Assembly (NCBI GenBank): GCA_028689115.1
Contig: JAQTWV010000001.1
Coordinates: forward strand, 845,539 to 909,538
Source of the DNA: Candidatus Altimarinota bacterium
GTDB lineage: Bacteria > Patescibacteriota > Gracilibacteria > BD1-5 > UBA6164
Length of the DNA: 64,000 nucleotides
Reading direction: 5' to 3'
How positions within the stretch are numbered: position 1 is the first letter of the stretch; the number at the start of each line of letters is the position of its first letter. Positions 21,016 to 31,202 of this stretch are shown here, one piece after another. The notes under the pieces were generated by a model. It had not been told where the DNA came from. It did no database searches and was given only the letters and a program-made list of their open reading frames with translations. The translations under genes and the position numbers were made by a program.

Positions 21016-23385
21016 ATGAAAATTTCTTATAAAGTTTTACAAAAATATATAAAAAACCTAAAGTCAGCTGAAGAAGTTGCTAAAGATTTAGTTATGCATA
21101 CAGCAGAAGTAGAAGATATTCACTCTCAAAACAAAGATTTTCTAAACATAGTTTATGGAAAAATTAAAAAAATAGAAAATCATCCTGATGCAAATTCTCT
21201 TAGAGTTTGTATGGTTGATGCTTGAGAAAATGAAGATTTACAAATAGTATGTGGTTGATCAAATCTAGAAGTTGGACAAGCTGTAGCAGTTGCAAAATTG
21301 TGAGCAAGTGTTTTATGGCATGGTCAATGAGAACCAGTTGTTATGAAAAAAACTGCAATTAGATGAGTAGATAGTTTTGGTATGATTTGTGCAAGTGAAG
21401 AAATATGACTTGCAAAAGAATTCCCTGCAAATGATGAAAAAGAAATCTTAGACTTATCTTTTATCGAAGCTAAACCTTGAACTCACCTTGATGAAGTATT
21501 ATGAAAAGATGATGCTATACTAGAAATAGATAACAAAGCTATAAATCATAGACCTGATTTATTTTCTCATATTTGAATAATAAGAGAAATATTTGCTATT
21601 TCATGAGAAAAATTTAATTTTTCATATGAAAATAGAGATTTTTCATGAGCAAAAGACTTATGAATTAAAAATGAAATAACAGATTTTGTTTCTAGATATA
21701 TGTGATTAAGAGTAAATAATGTCTCAAATATAGAATCTCCTAATTACATAAAAGAAGTATTAAATAGTGCTGGGATAAATTCAAAATGATTATTAATAGA
21801 TATTTCTAACTATTCCCTATATTTTTACTGACAACCAACTCATTGTTTTGATGCAGATAAGATAGAATGAAATATAACTATAAGATTTGCAAAAACTGGA
21901 GAAAAATTTCTTGCTTTAAATGATTCAACATATGAATTAACAAGTGATGATATAGTAATTGCTGATGATAAGAAAATATTAGCATTATGATGAATTATTT
22001 GATGAAAAGAATCAAGTGTTTCTGACTCGACAAAAAATATAATAATTGAATCTGCTCATTTTGACCAAGCTATACTTAGAAAAACCTGAAAAAGATTATG
22101 AGTAAGAACAGATGCATTAAATATATTTGAAAAAGATATAGTTAATGGTATGCAAGAAGTTGCACTATCAATGATAGTAAGTGAATTAGAAAAAAATATA
22201 AAAAATATAGAAATTTGAGAATTTAGCGATATATATCCAAACAAACAAAAAGAAGTAAGTATAGATTTTGATCTAAATTTCTACAACAAGATACTTTGAA
22301 CTTCATACAATGAAATTGATGTATTAAAAATACTTAACAATCTTTGAATTGAGAAAAAATGAGATAAATTAATTATTCCATTTTGGAGAAAAGATTTAAA
22401 TTTTAAAGCTGATATAGCTGAAGAATTAGCTAGAATTTCATGATATAATAACATAGTTTCAACAATTCCTGAAATCAATATGTGAGCAGTTATCCAAAGT
22501 AACACTTACAAGATTAAAAATGATTCTAAAAATTATTTTTCAAGTATTTGATATTATGATATGTTTACATATTCATTTGTAAATGCTGAATTAATGGAAA
22601 AATCTCTAGGAAATACTAATGATTTAATTCCTATGAAAAATGCATTAAGTGAAGAATTAACTCACCTAAGATGAAGTTTAATTCCAAATTTAATGTTATC
22701 ATTAGAAAAAAATATAAATGAATACAATGATATGAAATTATTTGAAATTGAAAAAGTATTCAATTTAAATAATTGAAATATTATTGAAAACTATAACTTA
22801 TCATGAGTTGAAGTTTCAAATAAAGAAACAGTTTATTATGACGTGCAAAATACAGTTTCAAATTTCCTAAAAACTATTTGAGTTTTCACATTTTCATTTG
22901 AAAGTTCAGAAGTATTACCTAGTTATTCACATAAAGGTAGAACTTGAGTTATAATGGTAAGATGAAAAAATATTTGATTAGTTTGAGAAATACATCCAAA
23001 AGTTGCAAAAAACTTTGATATAAACTCTAGAATTTGATTCTTTGAAATAAATATTGAAAGTCTAGAATCAGCTCTTTATCAAACAGTTAAAGCAAAAGAT
23101 ATATCTAGTTTTCAAGAAAATAATTTTGATTTAAATTTTGTTGTTGAAAAAGCAACAGCAGGAAGCAAGATTAAAACTGCAATTGAAAAATCAAATAAAG
23201 AAATAATTAACAAAGTTGAATTAGTTGATATATATGAAAATGAAGAGAAATTACCTGGAAAAAGAAGTTTCACTTACAAAGTATATATTCAATCAATTCA
23301 TAAAACACTTGACGATAAAGATAAATGAGATTTAATAAATGAAATCATAAAAAATGTATCTAAAGTTTGATGAGAATTAAGGTAA
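21016..23385 (+). CDS. pheT: phenylalanyl-tRNA synthetase beta subunit
   Basis: A 789-residue protein. The N-terminal tRNA-binding OB fold covers residues ~40-150 (VYGKIKKIENHPDANSLRVC, LQIVCGGSN, GMICASEEIGL). The B3/B4 editing region has NHRPDLFSHIGIIREI, followed by QPTHCFDADKI and IIGGKESSVS. The B5 domain and catalytic-like module follow, and the C-terminal anticodon-binding FDX-ACB domain has FQENNFDLNFVVEKAT. It pairs with PheS, which is not next to it here although pheST is an operon in most bacteria. It follows recA, separated by a terminator. Confidence 0.97.
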
Positions 23386-23413
23386 AAAACTAGATTTAAA
23401 AATCTAGTTTTTT
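23384..23413 (+). terminator. pheT terminator
   Basis: A 13-bp stem AAAAAACTAGATT with a TAAA loop, followed by T residues. Confidence 0.8.
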
Positions 23414-23426
23414 GTGTAAAAATCTT

Positions 23427-23454
23427 TTGACTTTTATGTAGTTTCTTATATAAT
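23427..23454 (+). promoter_or_regulatory. promoter of the rpsT-infC-rpmI-rplT operon
   Basis: TTGACT (23427-23432), 16-bp spacer, TATAAT (23449-23454). A leader of about 100 nt to the rpsT ATG follows, less AT-rich at its start (GCCGCAC...GACCGAT). It could carry a ribosomal-protein autoregulatory structure, but I cannot identify one. Confidence 0.7.
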
Positions 23455-23557
23455 TGCCGCACAAAAGAGACCGATTTTATAGCCCAATCCTCAAATTTTG
23501 GTTATTTAATCAAACAAAACACGATTATTAGTTTTATATTTAAATAAATTTTTTTTT

Positions 23558-23857
23558 ATGCCAATAATAGAGTCTGCAAAAAAACAATTAAGACAAAGTC
23601 AAAAAAGAAAATCTAGAAATGACCATTTCAGATCACTTTATAGAGAAGCAAGAGTAGCTTTTGAAAAAGCTATTAAAAATAAAGATGTTGAAGCTGCTAA
23701 ATTAGTATTTACAAACCAAAAAGATAAAGACGGTAAAAATACTAAATCAGGTTTACAATCAATAATTGATAAATTAGTAAAAAAGAATATAATTCATGCT
23801 AACAATGGAGCTAGAAAAAAAGCAAAATTTGTTAAAATGTTAAAAGCTATATCTTAA
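23558..23857 (+). CDS. rpsT: 30S ribosomal protein bS20
   Basis: A 99-residue basic helical protein starting MPIIESAKKQLRQSQKRKSR. It has SLYREARVAFEKAIKN and the C-terminal KKNIIHANNGARKKAKFVK, the usual S20 ending. S20 binds 16S rRNA near the body of the 30S subunit. All three glycines are GGN and none TGA, as in several highly expressed genes here. It is first in an operon with infC, rpmI and rplT, where infC-rpmI-rplT is the classic arrangement. Confidence 0.96.
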   Translation: MPIIESAKKQLRQSQKRKSRNDHFRSLYREARVAFEKAIKNKDVEAAKLVFTNQKDKDGKNTKSGLQSIIDKLVKKNIIHANNGARKKAKFVKMLKAIS

Positions 23858-23875
23858 TTCTTAAAAATAAAAATC

Positions 23876-24388
23876 TTGAAAGAGAAAAGAAGACTTTTAA
23901 ATGATGAAATCAGAGCTACTAAAATTCAGCTTATAAATGACGAATGAGAAAATTTATGAGAGATGACTATGGATGAAGCGAGAGAAAAAGCTAAATCTAT
24001 GGAACTTGACTTAATGGAAATGTGAGCAAAATGAGATTTAAGTATAATCAAAATACTTGATTATGGTAAATTTCTTTACAGACAAAAAAAGCAAGAACAA
24101 AAAAGTAAACAAAAGTGAAAAGCTCCTGATTTAAAAAATATAAGGATTACTTTCAAAATTTGAGAACATGATTTAGAAGTAAGAAGACATCAAGCAGAAG
24201 CTTTTGCTAAATGATGACATCCTCTAAAAGTTAGCTTAATGCTAAAATGAAGAGAAAACCAATACGAAGGTATTGCTAGTGATAAAATGAATTTCTTTGT
24301 AAATAGCTTAAAGGAATTTTATAAACTAGATTGACAAGTTAAAAAAAATTGAAACACATTCTTAGCAATGTTAAAACCAATTAAATAA
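23876..24388 (+). CDS. infC: translation initiation factor IF-3, non-AUG start
   Basis: A 170-residue protein. It matches IF-3 from the N-terminal LLNDEIRATKIQLINDEGEN through MTMDEAREKAKSMELDLMEM and ILDYGKFLYRQKKQEQKSKQ. The C-domain follows with IRITFKIGEHDLEVRRHQAE. There is no ATG before the conserved start. I placed the start at TTG 23876, but the in-frame ATC 23873 or ATA 23867 are equally possible. IF-3 genes classically use AUU or other weak starts for autoregulation. It is 18 nt downstream of rpsT. Confidence 0.93.
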
Positions 24389-24413
24389 TTTTTACAATTA
24401 TAATTAAAGAAAT

Positions 24414-24608
24414 ATGACTTTAAAAACTAGAAGCTGAGTTAAAAAAAGAGTTAAAGTTACTTGAAAAGGTAAATTCAAACTTGGAAAAGCTTGGAAAAAA
24501 CATTTACTTTCTGATAAATCTAAAAAATCAAAAGGTAGAAATAAATATGGATTAATAGTTTCAGGAACTGAATCTAAAAAAATAAAACAACAATTACCTC
24601 ATATGTAG
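24414..24608 (+). CDS. rpmI: 50S ribosomal protein bL35
   Basis: A 64-residue basic protein: KTRSGVKKRVKVTGKGKFKL, then KAWKKHLLSDKSKKSKGRNK and an ending QQLPHM. This fits the L35 pattern with HLL and a C-terminal LP. Two glycines in the first third are TGA. It sits between infC and rplT as in most bacteria. Confidence 0.92.
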
Positions 24609-24640
24609 GAATTATATTAAATTAATAATAATAAATTAAG

Positions 24641-24985
24641 ATGGTTAGAGTTAAAAGAGGTCTGATGACTAAAAAAAGACACAGTAAAATCTTAAAAGCT
24701 TGTAAATGATATAGAATGTTAAGATCTAGATCTTTTACTAATGCTAAAAATGCTTGGATGAAAGCTGGTACTAATGCTTATATTGGTAGAAGAAGAAAGA
24801 AAAGAGATTTTAGAAGATTATGGAATGTTAGAATTAACATTGCTTCTAGAGAATCTGGTTTAAGTTATTCTAAATTTATAAATGCATTATACAAAAAAAG
24901 TGTAAAATTAAATAGAAAAGTTTTATCAAACTTAGCTATTTCTAATCCTCAAGTTTTTGCTTGAGTTGTTGAATTTGTAAAATAA
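24641..24985 (+). CDS. rplT: 50S ribosomal protein bL20
   Basis: A 114-residue protein starting MVRVKRGLMTKKRHSKILKA. It has GYRMLRSRSFTNAKNAWMKA and RRRKKRDFRRLWNVRINIA, a highly conserved L20 block, and ends in QVFAGVVEFVK. L20 is an assembly protein of the 50S subunit and often represses the infC-rpmI-rplT operon. It is last in the operon and followed by a hairpin terminator. Confidence 0.96.
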
Positions 24986-24986
24986 T

Positions 24987-25018
24987 AAAAAAGTTCTATT
25001 ATATAATAGAACTTTTTT
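24987..25018 (+). terminator. terminator after rplT
   Basis: A perfect inverted repeat AAAAAAGTTCTATTAT and complement, ending in a T tract. Confidence 0.85.
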
Positions 25019-25030
25019 TAATTTAAAAAT

Positions 25031-25288
25031 ATGAATAAAGTACAAAAAATAATTATAAATACTGTGAAATTATATCAAAAATATATTTCACCTGACCATT
25101 CAATATGGGCAAAAGCAAATAATAATATTCCCTATTGTAAACATATACCAACTTGTAGCCAATATATGATAGAAGCAGTTGAAAAAAAAGGGGCTTTTGT
25201 TTGAGTTATAAAATGAACTTGAAGGATTTTCAGATGTATGCCATGGAATAAATGAGGTTATGATCCTGTAGATAAAATTGACAAATAG
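25031..25288 (+). CDS. yidD: membrane protein insertion efficiency factor YidD
   Basis: An 85-residue protein with the family pattern: KLYQKYISPDHSIWA, then PYCKHIPTCSQYMIEAVEKK, GRIFRCMPWNKGGYDPVDKI. The three conserved cysteines (PxC, PTCS, RC) are present. YidD helps YidC insert membrane proteins. In many bacteria it lies between rnpA and yidC, whereas here it follows rplT, so the usual context is lost. Four glycines are TGA. Confidence 0.93.
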
Positions 25289-25334
25289 TAATATATTATT
25301 ATAGTATATATACAGAAAATTATTGGAGATAAAA

Positions 25335-25565
25335 ATGAAAACTCTCAAAAGTGTTCCTGTTAATGATGAATTCATCCTAGAATTTCTAAAAATATATTTA
25401 GAATTAGAAATTTCAAGGGTCTGCATTTTAAATATTCATCCAACAAATGAAAATAAAATACAAGAATATGTAATTTTTATTGAATTTGATGAAATATTTT
25501 CTGATTTAGTTGTATCATCATTAACAAAAGGATTACTTTCAAGCAAAATTGCTGATACAATCTAA
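25335..25565 (+). CDS. hypothetical 76-residue protein with a strong Shine-Dalgarno
   Basis: It starts MKTLKSVPVNDEFILEFLKI and is acidic and mixed alpha/beta, with no recognised domain. GGAG lies 7 nt before the ATG, unlike most genes here, which lack a clear Shine-Dalgarno. A TTG at 25323 could be an alternative start. It contains no TGA codon and is followed by a GC-rich hairpin, so it resembles the atypical gene at 2999. It sits between yidD and rplA. Confidence 0.5.
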   Translation: MKTLKSVPVNDEFILEFLKIYLELEISRVCILNIHPTNENKIQEYVIFIEFDEIFSDLVVSSLTKGLLSSKIADTI

Positions 25566-25566
25566 T

Positions 25567-25595
25567 AAAAAGAAGCCCTCTATGAGGGCTTTTAA
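25567..25595 (+). terminator. GC-rich terminator before rplA
   Basis: A stem AGCCCTC-TAT-GAGGGCT flanked by A and T runs. Confidence 0.8.
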
Positions 25596-25609
25596 ATTTA
25601 AAAAAAAAT

Positions 25610-25637
25610 TTTACTTTTTTCTTTTTTTATATATAAT
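25610..25637 (+). promoter_or_regulatory. rplA promoter
   Basis: TTTACT, 16-bp spacer, TATAAT (25632-25637). A ~65-nt leader with a less AT-rich start (GCGGGCC) follows. L1 commonly binds its own mRNA leader, but I cannot confirm such a site. Confidence 0.55.
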
Positions 25638-25705
25638 TTGCGGGCCTTTCAAGGAAGAACTTGAAAAATAGTTCGTTATTACCTTTATTTATTAAAAAAA
25701 GAAAA

Positions 25706-26389
25706 ATGGCAAGATGAAAAAAATATAATAAAGCAGTAGAATTAATAACTTCTCCAGCTTATTCTGTTGCAGAAGCAGTAGAATTATTAGAAAAAACAAA
25801 TACAGTTAAATTTGATCCTTCTGTTGAAGTTCACTTCAACTTAGAATTAGATCCAAAATATGCTGATCAAATGATTAGAACTACTATTACCCTTCCAAAT
25901 GGTTCAGGTAAAGTATCAAGAATATGTGCATTTACTGAAGGTGATGCTAGTGAATTAAAAAAAGCTGGTGCTTTAGTTGCTGGTGGTGAAGATTTAATTG
26001 CAGAAATCGAAAAAGGTGCTGTTGCTCTTGATTTTGATGTTTGTATTGCTACTCCATCAATGATGAGAAATCTAGGTAAAATTGCTAGAGTATTAGGTCC
26101 AAAAGGTTTAATGCCAAATCCAAAAGCAGGTACTGTTTCTCCAGATTTATTATCTACAATTAAAGAAATTTCTGCAGGTAAATTTGAATTCAAAACTGAT
26201 AAACAAGGTAATGTTCATTCAATTTTTGGTAAATTATCATTTGGTGCTAAAAAATTAGAAGAAAACTTAAATCACTTCTTAAAAGTTATCAACGAAGTAA
26301 AACCAGTTGGTGCAAAAGGTAAATATATAAATACTATTTACGTTTGTAACGCTATGGGACCTTCTATCAAAATTGATACAACTATATAA
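25706..26389 (+). CDS. rplA: 50S ribosomal protein uL1
   Basis: A 227-residue protein. It has MARGKKYNKAVELI, FDPSVEVHFNLELDPKYADQ, IRTTITLPNGSGKVSRICAF, ARVLGPKGLMPNPKAGTVSP and the C-terminal INTIYVCNAMGPSIKID. L1 forms the mobile stalk that helps release tRNA from the E site. Only one of about 20 glycines is TGA, the rest being GGT or GGA, a sharp contrast with recA. rplK, its usual partner, is not adjacent. Confidence 0.97.
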
Positions 26390-26390
26390 T

Positions 26391-26431
26391 AAAAAAAGAA
26401 ATCTAAAATTAAATTTTAGATTTCTTTTTTT
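26391..26431. terminator. bidirectional terminator between rplA and the Rrf2 gene
   Basis: An inverted repeat AAATCTAAAATT/AATTTTAGATTT with outer A and T runs between converging genes. Confidence 0.8.
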
Positions 26432-26432
26432 A

Positions 26433-26828
26433 TTATTTTATTATTTTATCCAAAGTATACAATTTCAAAACCCCATTAAATCACTTCTGAATCATACTAT
26501 ATAAATCAGTAGTTTGACAGTTTAGTTGGTTAGAACAAGAAATTCATTTTGTACAATTTGAAATTCATAACTCTTCTCAAACTGCTAATAATACATCATA
26601 AACTGAAATATTTGATAAGTTATGAGATAATTCTATTCATCCATTTCTTCACTTAATTGTAGAAATAATTGATGCCTTTTCTAAATCTGCAACTACTCTT
26701 CTTAAAAGTGATTCTGATATATTTTCATTTAATGAAATGTCAGAAATCTTAACTAATCATCATTTATTGTTAAGTAAATAAATAATAGTCTTCATTGCAT
26801 AATCTCATTTTATTGATAATTTTATCAT
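26433..26828 (-). CDS. Rrf2-family transcriptional regulator (IscR/SufR-like)
   Basis: A 131-residue protein. The N-terminal winged helix has LSIKGDYAMKTIIYLLNN, ISDISLNENISESLLRRVVA and ISTIKGRNGGIELSHNLSNI. Three cysteines (SNCTKGISCSNQLNCQ, residues ~97-110) sit where Rrf2 regulators ligate a [2Fe-2S] cluster. It is the last gene of the suf cluster, 1 nt beyond sufU, and probably senses Fe-S status and controls the cluster. The palindrome upstream of sufC is a candidate operator. Confidence 0.85.
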
Positions 26829-26829
26829 A

Positions 26830-27228
26830 TTAATCTATTAAGTCATCAAAATCAAGTAATTTATCCTTTCATAAATATTTATAAATTGCATTTATTGTTG
26901 TAAGCATTCATAAAACTGAAGCTTGTTTTCTTCTTGGAGAAATTGGCATTCAAACCAATTCTTCAATATAATCATATTTTTTTTCTATTACTTCATTTAT
27001 ATCCATATCTATAATAGATTCTCAAAAAATTGAAGCACATGCAGTTGTAATAATAGCTGTTTCTCAAGAAAAACTAAAATCAACTATCTTGTTGTTTTCT
27101 ATTTTTAAATAAACTTCTAAATCATCTCAACATATACTATTATCCTCAGAATGTTTCACATCAAAATTAGTCAAAACTCATTTATTAGGTGGATTTTTAC
27201 TATAAAATGTTATAGTCTCGTTATACAT
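26830..27228 (-). CDS. sufU: SufU/NifU-like Fe-S scaffold protein
   Basis: A 132-residue NifU_N-type protein. It has SICGDDLEVYLKIENNKIVD, FSFSGETAIITTACASIFGE, and the C-terminal SPRRKQASVLGMLTTINAIY. Two candidate ligand cysteines are seen (CGDD around residue 31, TACAS around 61). The third conserved cysteine of the family (near the C-terminal Arg/Lys segment) is replaced, with RRKQA where RxxC is common. Function as a sulfur acceptor or scaffold is therefore likely but may be modified. It lies between ccdA and the Rrf2 gene in one operon. Confidence 0.82.
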
Positions 27229-27231
27229 AAA

Positions 27232-28017
27232 TTAAACCAAAATATCAAATAAAATATATATTCATAAAATTAACATAATAACTCAAGTAATTAAATGTAG
27301 TTTTTCTACATTTAATTCTTTATATTCTCTCAATTCTCAAACTTTTTTATATCACATTCCTATAATTAAAGTAATAGCAATCATTGGGATAATAAAAATA
27401 AGATTATAAATCAATATATAGATATATCACCAAGTATTAATTGAAGCAGATTCAGATGCTAGATATCAAAGAACAACTAAATATGGTCCTGATGAACAAG
27501 GTAATAAAAACAGAGAAATTAAAAATCATACAAAAAATGCTCACATTGGTGAAACAACTTTTTTCAAAATCTTCCACATTGCTGGTCTCCAACTATCTGG
27601 AACTTCCATTTTAAAAAATTTTCAATACCAAAAATAATCTTTTAAATTAGCAAGTCATATAAGAATTCATAAAACTCAAACAACTAATTTTAAGTAAAAA
27701 ATACTTGTTGAAGTTGCAAGTGCTTTATATAATCAAAATCACATTGCAAGATAACTAATAAAAACTGAAAGAGTAAAAAGTGTTCAGGCTAATATTACAG
27801 TTCTTCTACTTCATTGCTCTTTAAGAATTGAAGACAATAATATAAACATAATTGCAAATGCACAAGGATTTATACTATCTCAAATTGCAGCAGGTACTAA
27901 GATTCAAAAAAACTTAATCCTATCTGCAAATGTAATTATATTTCAAGCGTCACCAGAAGCATATGTGACACCAGAAATAATAAATAATCATAATAATATT
28001 AAAAGTATTTTTTTCAT
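27232..28017 (-). CDS. CcdA/DsbD-family thiol-disulfide membrane transporter
   Basis: A 261-residue protein. After a signal-like N-terminus come six hydrophobic helices. The two redox cysteines are in SINPCAFAIMFILLSS (helix 1) and LFLLPCSSGPYLVVLGYL (helix 4), the CcdA pattern. It would carry electrons from cytoplasmic thioredoxin to partners outside the membrane. The next gene upstream encodes an exported thioredoxin-like protein, 1 nt apart, which is the natural partner. Their place within the suf operon suggests a link between thiol redox and Fe-S assembly. Confidence 0.87.
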
Positions 28018-28018
28018 A

Positions 28019-28579
28019 TTAATTTTTGTTTGATAATTTTATTAAAAAAATTGGAATAATAATTGCAAGAATAATAAGTATAGTAAAAACAATAGTTTTA
28101 TTATTATTTTCAGGCACTTCTCATAAGATTGTTTTTAAATAATCTATAATAACTACATCTCAAATTATTGGAGTTTCTTTTCAATCATCATTTACTACAA
28201 AAAATGGAACTCAAATTGATGATTCTTCTAGTCATAATCTTTTACCATCATCTAGCATTTCTTGTCTATTTTTATCATCAAAATAAACTTCTTTTTTAAC
28301 TATATTTAGTTTTTCATAACCTGAAACTCATTCTAAATATTTTTCCACTTTTGCACAATGAGTACATCATTGTCCATAATAAAAAATATAACTAGATTCT
28401 GTTTTTTTATCTAAAGATCAAGAACTAACAACTGGAGTAATATCCAAAGTTCAAGTTGAAATTACTCAAGTAGATACAGTTCATGTAGATACATTTGTTG
28501 TAATATCTTCAGCAAAAATTGTTCAAGTACTTAGGAAAGTAACTAATATTATAGAAACAAGAAATTTAAGTTTATTCAT
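28019..28579 (-). CDS. membrane-anchored thioredoxin/glutaredoxin-like protein
   Basis: A 186-residue protein. A signal peptide (residues 1-23) is followed by a Thr/Ser/Val-rich linker with repeated VST/TGT units. The thioredoxin-fold domain has the active site YYGQWCTHCAKVEKYL (CTHC around residues 75-78) and the conserved cis-Pro region GVPFFVVNDDGKE. A C-terminal membrane helix (TIVFTILIILAIIIPIFLI) follows. It is probably an extracytoplasmic disulfide reductase recharged by the CcdA-like transporter encoded 1 nt downstream. Confidence 0.85.
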
Positions 28580-28661
28580 TTTTTTAATTTTTAATTTGTA
28601 AATATAAATATGGTATAGATTATATAGTTTAAATACAATAAATCAAAGAAAATTTAATATA

Positions 28662-29345
28662 TTATTCTTTATATAAAATAGTAGTAATCTTAGAAATTAA
28701 ATTTGTATAAAATTCATTATCTACCATTGACAAACAAGAAAAAATAGATTTAATATTTGCTTCAAGCAAGATCATAAGAGCTGTTTTTTCTTCTATTCAC
28801 CTACTTCTTAAGTAAAATAATTTATCACTGCTTATTTTTTCTATCTTACATGAGTGACTTGCTTCCACATCATCACTTCTAACAAGTAAGGTTGGAACTC
28901 ATTTCATTTTTCATGTTTCACCTAAAAATAAATTATCTTCTACTAAGTGTCATATCATCTTTGTAAATCATTTTGATATTTCAACTATTCAATCTAAATC
29001 TATATTTCACTTTTCACCTATGATTGAAAATATCTTTACATCACTTTTTGAATGATTGCTTTTTATATTAGAATAAATCCTAGATCGTATTTTTTTATCA
29101 TTTACTGAGTAAAGTAAATATTTAACTTTCAAATTTGAATTTTCTTTATTTTGAAAAAATTCTATATTATGATTTTCATTATCCATAATAAATCAAGAAA
29201 ATTCTACAATAGAATTTTCTCATAAAAAAATTTTTTTAGAATGAGTTCAATCATCATAAAAACTAGCTACAATATTTTTACTAATTATAACTTCACTATC
29301 ATTTACCAAAGATAAATCGTAAAATCAGTTTTTATCAATTATCAT
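28662..29345 (-). CDS. sufD: Fe-S assembly protein SufD
   Basis: A 227-residue SufB/SufD-family protein, shorter than the ~430 residues of Escherichia coli SufD. The C-terminal core is intact: VPTLLVRSDDVEASHSCKIE then KISSDKLFYLRSRGIEEKTA. The N-terminal region is reduced. The conserved His/Cys of EASHSC is present. It forms the SufBC2D scaffold with SufB and SufC. Its ATG overlaps the stop of the A-type carrier gene by 1 nt (TAATG). Confidence 0.87.
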
Positions 29346-29731
29346 TATTTTGTTAAATTATTTTTAAAATCTTTTAATTTACTTAGGTCAAATTTTGGTG
29401 ATTTTTTCTCAAAACTAAAACTACTACCACAACCACATCTATCAACTACTTGATCATTACTAAATATAAAACGAATTTTTTCTTTTCAAGTATGATCAGC
29501 ACTTACTGTTCTTGTAATTATAGATCAAGCAAATTTTTGCTTATCTTTTTTCTCAACATATACTGAAAAAGGGCTAGAACTTAGTTCTAGTTTTTCCAAA
29601 TCATCTGTAATTTCAAAGTCTTCTTTTATATCAACCTTATTTCAAGAACACCCTGCTTCATAAAAATAAACAAATATTTTTTCAACTTTTCTTTCTATTA
29701 AATCAAGTACTGTTTTTTTATCTAATTTCAT
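29345..29731 (-). CDS. A-type Fe-S carrier protein (IscA/SufA/ErpA family)
   Basis: A 128-residue protein. The three cluster-ligating cysteines are placed as in the family: GCSGNKVDI (around residue 24) and DRCGCGSSFSFEKK (residues ~105-107). It moves assembled Fe-S clusters from the SufBCD scaffold to target proteins. The SIITRTVSADHTGKEKIRFI segment is unusual and lengthens the middle. It lies between sufB and sufD. Confidence 0.87.
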
Positions 29732-29779
29732 AAATAAATCTGATTTTAATATTATAAATTAAGAAACACTTAAGGATAA

Positions 29780-31183
29780 CTAAAATCCTCCTTCAAATTC
29801 CATAGAAATAAGTACATTCATTTCACTTGCATATTCTAGTGGTAATTCTTTTACTATATCAGAAATAAATCAATTAACTATCATTCCTTTCGCCTCATCT
29901 TCTCTTATTCATCTACTTCTTAGGTAAAATAAATCTGCTTCATTTATTTTTCAAGCACTAGCTTCATGAGCAACAGTTGAGCTACTATTTCAAACAATTA
30001 TATTTGGAACAGTATCTGAAACTGAAATTTCATCTAAAAGTAATGCTTCACAATCTATTTTTGAAACAGCTCAAGTTGCGCTTGGTTTTATATCTACTAA
30101 ACCTCTATAAGTACTTATTCAACCTCACTTACTAAGAGATTTTGAAATGATATTTGAAGTAGTATTTTTTCAAATATGTATAACTTTTGCTCACACATCT
30201 TGATTTTGATTTTTGTTTGCAAATGCAAGACCTAACATATCTGTTTTACTATTATCTCAAAGCAATATACTACAAGGATAAAGCATAGTTACTCAACTTC
30301 ACATATTTCATCAAACCCATTCCATATAAGCGTTCTCTTGTACTATGGCTCTTTTTGTATTTAGGTTAAAAGTATCAACACTCCAGTTTTCAACTGAGCT
30401 ATATCTCATATGAGCATTTTTTCAGACAAATATTTCAACTCAACCTGCATGTAAACTATTTTCATCATATTTTGGTGCTGAACATCATTCTATATAATGA
30501 GCTTCTGCTTCATCTTCGACAATAATTATAGTATGCTCAAATTGTCATCAACTTTTTTTATTCATTCTAAAATAAGATTGTAGCGGTTCTTTTAACTTAA
30601 CTCAAGCAGGAATATACATAAATGTTCCTCATGACCAAACAGCATAATGAAGAGATGCAAATTTATGATCAGTAATTGGAATAGCTTTTGAAAAATATGC
30701 CTTTATCAAATCTGGATACTTATTTACTGCAACTGATGTATCATCAAATATAACTCAAGCACTTACTAATTCTTCTTTTAAAGAATGATAAACTACTTCA
30801 CTATCATATTGTGCTCAAACTCAAGCTAGAGATTTTTTTTCTGCTTCTGGAATACCTAATCTATCAAAAGTATTTTTAATATTTTCTGGTACTTCATCCC
30901 AAGATTTTTTAGCTCAAGCTCACTCTGGTTTAGCATAATAATAAATCTCATTTAAATCTAAGCGACTTAAATCAGGTCACCATTTAGGCATTTCCTTTCA
31001 CTCAAATATCTTTAATGCTTTTAGTCTAAGTTCCAGCATCCATTCTGGCTCATTATTAGACAATGAAATTTGTCTAACAACTTCTTCGTTTATTCATTTT
31101 AATATTTCATTTGTATACTTAACTTCATCTTGAAAATGCCAAGAATCGGATATACTCATATTTTTTAAATCATTGTTTGACAT
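29780..31183 (-). CDS. sufB: Fe-S assembly scaffold SufB
   Basis: A 467-residue protein with full SufB features: [97 protein letters not shown], and the C-terminal [15 protein letters not shown]. The catalytic Cys in IDCEALL is present. It builds the nascent cluster with SufC and SufD. Many glycines are TGA, including the GGG run. It starts 19 nt after sufC. Confidence 0.97.
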
Positions 31184-31202
31184 TATTTTTATTTAATTTA
31201 TA

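Noticed and set aside
25100-25426. Minus-strand ORF opposite yidD and the 25335 gene
   Set aside because: Antisense of yidD, whose PTCS and RC motifs are clear on the plus strand.
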